Program-made: the position numbers and the translations under genes
The notes under the pieces: generated by a model
Told to the model about the DNA's origin: nothing
Seen by the model: only the letters and a program-made list of their open reading frames with translations
Databases searched by the model: none
Shown here: positions 57,922-64,000 of the stretch, one piece after another
Layout: each line of letters starts with the position of its first letter
How positions within the stretch are numbered: the stretch's first letter is position 1
Source: Muscardinus avellanarius
Taxonomy: Eukaryota > Chordata > Mammalia > Rodentia > Gliridae
Direction: 5' to 3'
DNA: 64,000 bases
Assembly (NCBI GenBank): GCA_963383645.1
Contig: OY726571.1
Span: 25,281,616 to 25,345,615, forward strand

Positions 57922-58019
57922 CCTGCTTGTAATCCCGGTGCTTGGGAGGCGGAGACAGGAGGATCCTGCAGGTTCGAAGCCAGCCGCACTGGCTTAAGAG
58001 ACCCTGTTAAAAAAAAATA

Positions 58020-58077
<58 letters not shown>

Positions 58078-58127
58078 ATGTGTGTGTGTGTGTGTATATG
58101 TGTATATATATACATATATACACACAC

Positions 58128-58180
<53 letters not shown>

Positions 58181-58248
58181 GAGAGTATATCCCGGAGCAA
58201 GAAGGGTTTCCAGGAAAATCCCAGCACCACCAAAAAAAAAAAAAAAAA
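57922..58248 (+). mobile_element. B1-ID SINE whose linker grew into a (TA)n/(TG)n microsatellite
   Basis: B1 half from 'tgcttgtaatcccggtgc' (the first roughly 20 bases are missing), 'ctggcttaagagaccctg' of the short subtype, then about 160 bp of TA, TG and TA repeats (58018-58178) where the A-rich linker should be, then ID half 'cagagtat..cccggagc' and 'gaagggtttccagg', and poly-A. The 16-bp duplication 'agaattgtatggtcct' lies at both ends (about 57910 and 58249), so the whole belongs to one insertion. Confidence 0.93.
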
Positions 58249-58582
58249 AGAATTGTATGGTCCTTTGTAGTAGCTTTATAAGATACATTCCCTTTATTTT
58301 GTTCTCCAAATACAAGTGAGATTCTCATCAAGGAAATAACTTTTCTAAACAGTTGGAAAAACAAAATCAAGAAAACTTGTAACTTGCCCTAAGGCACATC
58401 TAAGTGGTGGTGCCAAGGATAGTATCACATAAGCAATCATTTTCTCAAGGAATTTATAATCCTAGGAATGATAACATCTTAACATAACTGTTAACAATGT
58501 AAGATGTAGGCACTATGAGTGAAATGGCTAGTGAGCCAAGGTACGACAAAGAAAAATGTGATAAAAAAAAAAAATGTGAAGG

Positions 58583-58790
58583 GAGCCGGACTTGGTGGCG
58601 CACGCTTGTAATCCCCGCGCTTGGGAGGCGGACCAGGAAGATCACACAGGTTCGAAGCCTCCCTGGCTTAAGAGACTCTGTTTCCAAATAAAAATATAAA
58701 AATGGGTCTGGGAGTGTAGCCCGGAGGTAGAAGGGCTTCCGGGAACCCTCGTACCACACACACACACACACACACACAAAAAAAAAAAGT
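58583..58790 (+). mobile_element. B1-ID SINE, short subtype, with (CA)n in its tail
   Basis: 'gagccggacttggtggcgca', 'ctggcttaagagactctg', 'ggtagaagggcttccgggaac', then (CA)n and poly-A. 'gtgaagggag' is repeated at both ends. Confidence 0.94.
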
Positions 58791-58799
58791 GAAGGGAGA

Positions 58800-61700
58800 T
58801 GGGATGAGGGTATTGTGGAGAGATAGGAGGGAGCTTTAAGGAAGATTCTCTGAAGCAAAAGAGAAGTTGGTACCAGAGCTAGTCTTTAGAGTTTACACAG
58901 GAGTTTGAAAGTTTCACAAGCTGAGCTGGGAGAGGACTGTGCTAGACTACAAAAATTAGCAAGACAATGAATTGAAGAATACAAGCAGAGCCAGGCAGTT
59001 CATTTAGAGTGAAAAATATTTCCTATGTTTAGCCAAGTAGCAGTAGGTTATGTTTTTTTTTTTTTTTACTAAAAGTGCCAGATTAAAGAAACTGGTCTCT
59101 ATTTGATTTGGATAGAAAAAGTAATACCCCAAAAGCCCAACCCAAGTTGTACTTTTCTTACTTAGGCCTAGGCAATCAAACTTCTCTCTAGACCTGGCCT
59201 TAGTGAATGTGTCTCTGGGCATTCATGTGATCCAAGCCCACCAATCAGAGTTCTGCCTGGAATTCTACACATATCATATATGAAGCCAGCCTATCCGAGT
59301 ATTAAATTAAACAGGGGCAGGCAGAGCAAAGAGAAAGGAGGGGGGAGGGAGAGTATTTAACTAATGGTATTTAAGCTATTATATTTAGATTTCCCAGTTA
59401 GATTAAGCCACTACATTTCCCACTTTACTTAACCTAGTTTTTGTTGGATTCCTATTACTTTTACATTTAAAAAGTCACAGCTAATAATTAAACAACAAGA
59501 TTAGATTTTAGATATGTTAGAAAATTCATTGAGTGCTTATAAGTGGGTAAATGGCTAGAATTTAGGGAATTAGATTAAGTTAATAGATTTATTCTGGAAA
59601 TTATATATTTTCAAGTGACAGATACCAGAAGAGTTGCAATCCTTTTGAAACATGCCCAAGATAGAAATACTTGGCATTTGTAAATTATAATAAAAAAAAG
59701 AACTACATATTATTATTTAAGAAGTCTAGTTTGCCAAGTTGTGGTGATTTGGAAAGAGTCATCCTAATAAAGATATTAAAACAGGTTGCTTGTGAGTTAT
59801 TTTGGATCACTTAGGATAGCTTTGGATTTGTTCGGTACCAGCCTATGTGTTAATTATTTGCCTTTTGTTCTTAGATCTCTTTGCTGAGTTTATCCACCTT
59901 TTATCTGTATCACAGAGTGTTGGTTTCTGCAAACATACTGCCCAGTCTTCTTTGCCAATTGGCTACTGGTTAGTTTGGCCAGTGAAGGTTATTGGCAGTA
60001 ATTCAGACTGTGAGAGGTGAGGAGAAGCCAGGGTATGCATCTCATTTTATCCTGTTCTTGTCGGTTTCTGAGAGTGGTTGTGTCTCCTCCATGGTCCAGC
60101 TTCTCTGGGGAAGCTTTGCCCTTGGTGGGTTTCACTCCCACTGAACAGCCCTCGCTCCTGAACTCTGGTAAAAAACCATTTCTTCTTTTTGCCTCTCCAC
60201 CCCTAGAGGTGCTGGCAGCGTTTTGCCTTTGCTAATCCTTGGCTTCACTCTTTGCTGTTTGCCCTTTTAGCTTTCCCAACCCCTTTGTAACTAGTTCTCT
60301 ATGTTACGTCCCTTCTGTGACTGAATTGGTTTGAGTTCTTTTATCCTGATTGTACTCTGATTCATTTCATTTAATCTCTAATTTGAACCACCAGAACTGG
60401 GCTAGTAGACCAAGGAATAAAAAAGAGCCCACTGACCATTTTTGACCCTTCAATTCAGTCAAAGAAACAAAAAAACTCTTTCAGTAATAGATATAGATAT
60501 ATGAGATAGGGCCCAAAAGGAGTATGTAATATAAAGCCATGTATACATAAAATAAAAAGATAAAATTGTCTATACCTAAGTTTCAGAATTCAGAAAAAGA
60601 GGGAGGCTGATGTAATAAAGGCATCAGGAGGAGACTTAATGGAGGATATAAGACCAGAGCTGAACTCTGGAGAGTGGAAAAACATAGTGGAAAGCAGAAT
60701 TATAGACAGCATTATGCGGAAAAAGGGCACATAAGCAAGCACCAGCAATAAGATAGGGTTCCTGGGAGGTGTAACTGAAGTAGAGGTGTCAGTGGGTGGA
60801 CTGGTTCAGATAATTAAAGGAAAGTCTAGACTGCAGAGGGCCTCCAACAGTAGGAAGAGAGCCATGAAATCTGTGGGATCGTAGAAACACTGAACGGAGG
60901 CCACTTTCTTTAGAAGATAAAGGCTGTAGCCCCTTCTTCGTGTTGTTAATGAAGCACAGACCAAGACGTCTCAAAGCTGGCTTGCCTTCCATGTCCTCAC
61001 CCATTTTATTATCTTTAAACCTTTAAGGTTAAAATCTTTAAAGTCTCAGTGGCCTAACTGCAGAGGGAAGTAAGATTTTTCCCCAAATTAAATATTTTTG
61101 TTGCTTTTCATATTGCTAAATATTTCTTCATTTACTATACGCTTCATCTAGTGGTAGGCCAAAGATTAAGGTCAGTTTTATTTTTTTCCAGTGCCAATTC
61201 ACTCCTTCATAATAAAGATGACTTTATTATGAGTCATCTTTATTTAGCTTGCATTATGAGTAGCCAGAAAGAAGGGTGTTTTTCTCAGCACTAAATTCTA
61301 AAACATGCTGAATTGAGTGTAACTTGACCTTAAAAACCAGAGTGGAAGAAATGAAGCAATACTTTTAACATAATATATTAATTGCTTCTAAAAAGTGAAA
61401 GCATACATAAAACCAAGAAAGAGGCTGTCATTCAATCTTTGATGGCTTTTTTTTTTTTGGAGAATGAAAATGAAAAGAAACATTAATATAAAGGTTAAAA
61501 TTATTTTAGAATATATAAGTGGGTTAGCTTGACAGGTGGCTGATGAAATACAGTTCTACATCCCATTTTATATTAAAGTGAATTTGTTTTGTCATGTGTA
61601 TTATAATTCCCATTAGAAAAGCTAGTAATCATTCTATGGTTACCTCCAGTTTTATTGTGGGAAGAACCTGGAGAAGCAATTGCTTAGCTCTTATCCAATG

Positions 61701-61990
61701 CCAGTAGCAAATTGCAGTCAGAACAAACAAAAGACTTAATTACAGCCTTGAAGCAAGGCAGGAGTTGTACACGTGGAACTGAAATCTTATCCAGGCCATT
61801 TTTTTAAAACGGAAAAGAATAAAAGAAGTGAAACTAATTGAAATTTTAGCATTTAGAAGAAATCAAACTTAACTTCTACCTGTCTATAAACTGCTCTGGG
61901 TTTTAAAAAAACGAGGTTGGCACTTTGAACCCTTCTAAAAAGGAATTTCTGCTGATTTTTTAGACAATTTTGTTAATTTTCCTCCAAAGA
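58800..61990. other. unique sequence, no gene recognised
   Basis: Neither strand shows an exon with clear coding character. The open frame at 60017-60235 is short and unsupported. A sequence near 59225-59260 ('catgtgatccaagcccacc') may be a decayed old repeat. Confidence 0.4.
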
Positions 61991-61993
61991 GTA

Positions 61994-62214
61994 ATTTTTT
62001 TTTTTTTTTTTTTGGTGGTACTAGGGGTGGAACCCAGAGGCTTTCTACCTCTGGGCTATACTCCCAGACCCATTTTATATTTTATTTGGAAACAGGGTCT
62101 CACTAAGTTGCTGAGAGCCTCACTAAGTATCTGAGGCTGGCTTCGAACCTGTGCAATCCTCCTGTCTCAGCATCCTAAGCGCGGGGATTATAAGGTGTGC
62201 CACCACGCCCGGCT
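61994..62214 (-). mobile_element. B1-ID SINE, long subtype
   Basis: Poly-T, 'ggtggtactaggggtggaac', both 'ctcactaagt' blocks, and B1 end 'gccaccacgcccggct'. 'ccaaagagta' is repeated on both sides (about 61984 and 62216). Confidence 0.95.
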
Positions 62215-62770
62215 CCCCAAAGAGTATTTTAGTCCTGATAATATAAAGAATTACAGTAGATAGAATATGAACATTTTTACGAAATAAAGATATATACGAC
62301 GTCAACATAGTTTGCAAAAGGTGTCATTTCCTTTAGAGTGTACACTGGCTGGGGTGTAAGGGACATTTAATGGAAAATACAAAAAAGTAAACCTTTTAAG
62401 AGGAGGGCAAGTCAAAACCTAAGAGAATCACATAATCCTGTTATTTGGTAAAAATGAACAAGCCCAGAAATGAGGAAAGTAAATCAGAGGACATTTTTGA
62501 GTCTTAGTAACCAGGGCAAGGCAAGTCAGCTTCATTGCTGCAGGTCTACACAGTGGTGTTACTGAGCAGTCTTCTGAGTTTAACAAGATTCCCAGCTAAC
62601 CCTTAATTGTTAAGTCATTATAGCAACTGCCTATGTGTCATCTCTGCTATAATTGCCTTAGCTTCTTTTCTGCACCTGTTTTACATTTACTGATGATATT
62701 AAAAGACTGAACACCAATGTAAAATGAGACTACTCTGCAACTTCATGTACACATTTGTCATAAAGCATTT

Positions 62771-62814
<44 letters not shown>

Positions 62815-64000
62815 AATGGGGATTGCCTGTGTCTCATAGTGCATACAAATGAGAAAAACTCTGAGTTCTGGAAGGTCAACAATTGTAAAAACAAAAACAA
62901 CAATGTCAACGAAAACCTTCAAAGAAGAAAGCAACAATTGTCACATGGTCAATATTGTTAGGGGAGAGGAATTATTTACCTGGGTAAGCCACTGCATCCT
63001 CCACCCCTCCTAAAAAGCCTGTTCCCCAACATTACTTACATGGCCAGAGCTGCTTCCAGCTCAACCTTGTGCGTGGCCTGCAAAAGGCTGTGAAGTCCTG
63101 TGCAATAGAGTCACTGGTAGCAGAAGCCAGCTACCCCCTTCCCACATCTTCTTTTCTCATCCCACCCTTCTGTGACTGCAGGCATTCTGTAAGAAGAAAG
63201 TCCTCAGAAATCATCCTTGTACATTCCTGTTCTTTCTCCAAAAAGTAATATCCTTTTTACCAGGATGGGTTAAAATTGAAATTATGCAGACCCTCTATGC
63301 AGACATTTTGATCTCTTCTGATTGAGTGGAGGCTTATGGGACCTCACGGCAGAGCCTCAGATGTCAAAGCCAAAGTATTGGTCTTTGGTAGCCTCAGAGA
63401 GTAATTTATTCCCATCACAGAATTAGAAATATATGTATCGGGATGTGGCTGTTAGATCTACATATTTTCAGTTCTCCTCTCTCATCTGTGTCTTCAGGGA
63501 CAAGAAAATGTCTTCGCTCTGATCACTGGGTTGGTGTAGAACCACAGCCCCTGGGGCTGATGACAGTGCTTCTAGGAGAATAACTAAGTTGTATTTTAGC
63601 TGGAGGTACCCGTAGGACCTGAATTCCATCAACCCCATGCTGGTTGCCACCTTCACACCAATGCCCCAGTGTGTGTCTTATCCACAGAGGCAAGGTTTGG
63701 AAATCTTTTTGTTATCAAAACTCCCCAGCGGCTGGCTGGCTGGCCTCCTCAGCCCAGCAGCTAAAGTTATGTTGTTTTACAGCTGATGTTTCAATTCTTT
63801 CTTTAACATGAAAGTGCAATGGATCAATAGGAGTTTTGAAAATCTGTACACAGAAACATTTATCCACTAGTCCATTTTATCATCACTTGAGAAGAGTTTA
63901 GAAAGTATGTCTTCCAACCTGAGCAACTCAGAAAAGAAAGGAGTTAAGATGAACTGCTTTATAGAGGTATTATATTATAAAGAAATGTGTAAACATAGAA
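62215..64000. other. mostly unique sequence with one (CA)n
   Basis: A CA run at 62773-62813 is the only clear repeat. No gene could be supported. Confidence 0.45.

Noticed and set aside
57870..58370. A 166-codon minus-strand open frame
   Set aside because: It runs through the TA/TG microsatellite and a SINE. No coding constraint is visible.

Overview
The window looks like nuclear DNA of a rodent from the squirrel-related lineage (Sciuromorpha). Seen directly: it is dense with dimeric SINEs whose left half is B1/7SL-like and whose right half is ID/tRNA-like, plus free ID elements, rodent-type LTRs, and ancient mammalian MIR, L2, MLT1, MER5A and L1M-type fragments. The B1-ID dimer is the type described from squirrels, dormice and relatives (MEN or B1-dID). 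Many copies belong to a short subtype that does not match the squirrel/marmot consensus I know, so a relative such as Aplodontia is possible, but that is a guess.

I found no protein-coding exon, CpG-island gene promoter, tRNA or other host gene I could defend. The long open frames are all explained by repeats: the two largest (about 340 and 390 codons near 24-25 kb) are antisense readings of a 124-bp tandem repeat, and others are poly-T/SINE, microsatellite or minisatellite translations. The window is best read as intergenic or deep intronic.

Layout. 1-4.2 kb: mostly unique sequence with one MIR. 4.2-6.1 kb: SINEs, a U6 snRNA pseudogene and a tiny retroposed LTR R-region. 5.9-8.5 kb: an ancient L1 5' UTR on the minus strand. 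9.3-12.5 kb: an ID element and two solo LTRs of one ERV family (LTR-A). 12.7-18.2 kb: SINEs and microsatellites. 19.8-21.1 kb: a solo ERV LTR (LTR-B) and an MLT1. 21.5-24.0 kb: SINE cluster with long purine tracts. 24.0-28.65 kb: a 4.6-kb composite retroelement. 28.7-33.7 kb: mostly unique. 33.7-37.3 kb: MaLR-like LTRs, then an MLT1 riddled with insertions including LTR-C. 37.7-39.8 kb: SINEs, (CTT)n, MIR and an LTR-like repeat. 40.4-41.4 kb: a long inverted repeat with a SINE in one arm. 42.6-46.9 kb: SINEs, MER5A, MLT1 and a third LTR-A with a SINE inside. 47-64 kb: mostly unique, with scattered SINEs, an MLT/MaLR-like LTR and an L1 fragment.

The outstanding object is the composite element at 24019-28647. 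In order it has eight 124-bp GC-rich monomers, about 500 bp of unrecognised sequence, a 2.6-kb VNTR of 100-bp units each made of two diverged 50-bp halves, an L1-like G-rich 3' UTR and a poly(A) tail. It is bounded by a target-site duplication of at least 12 bp, which itself lies in the older target-site duplication of a SINE. The plan resembles, by analogy and not homology, the hominoid SVA/LAVA elements: a non-autonomous, VNTR-bearing element mobilised by L1. I do not know it as a described rodent family.
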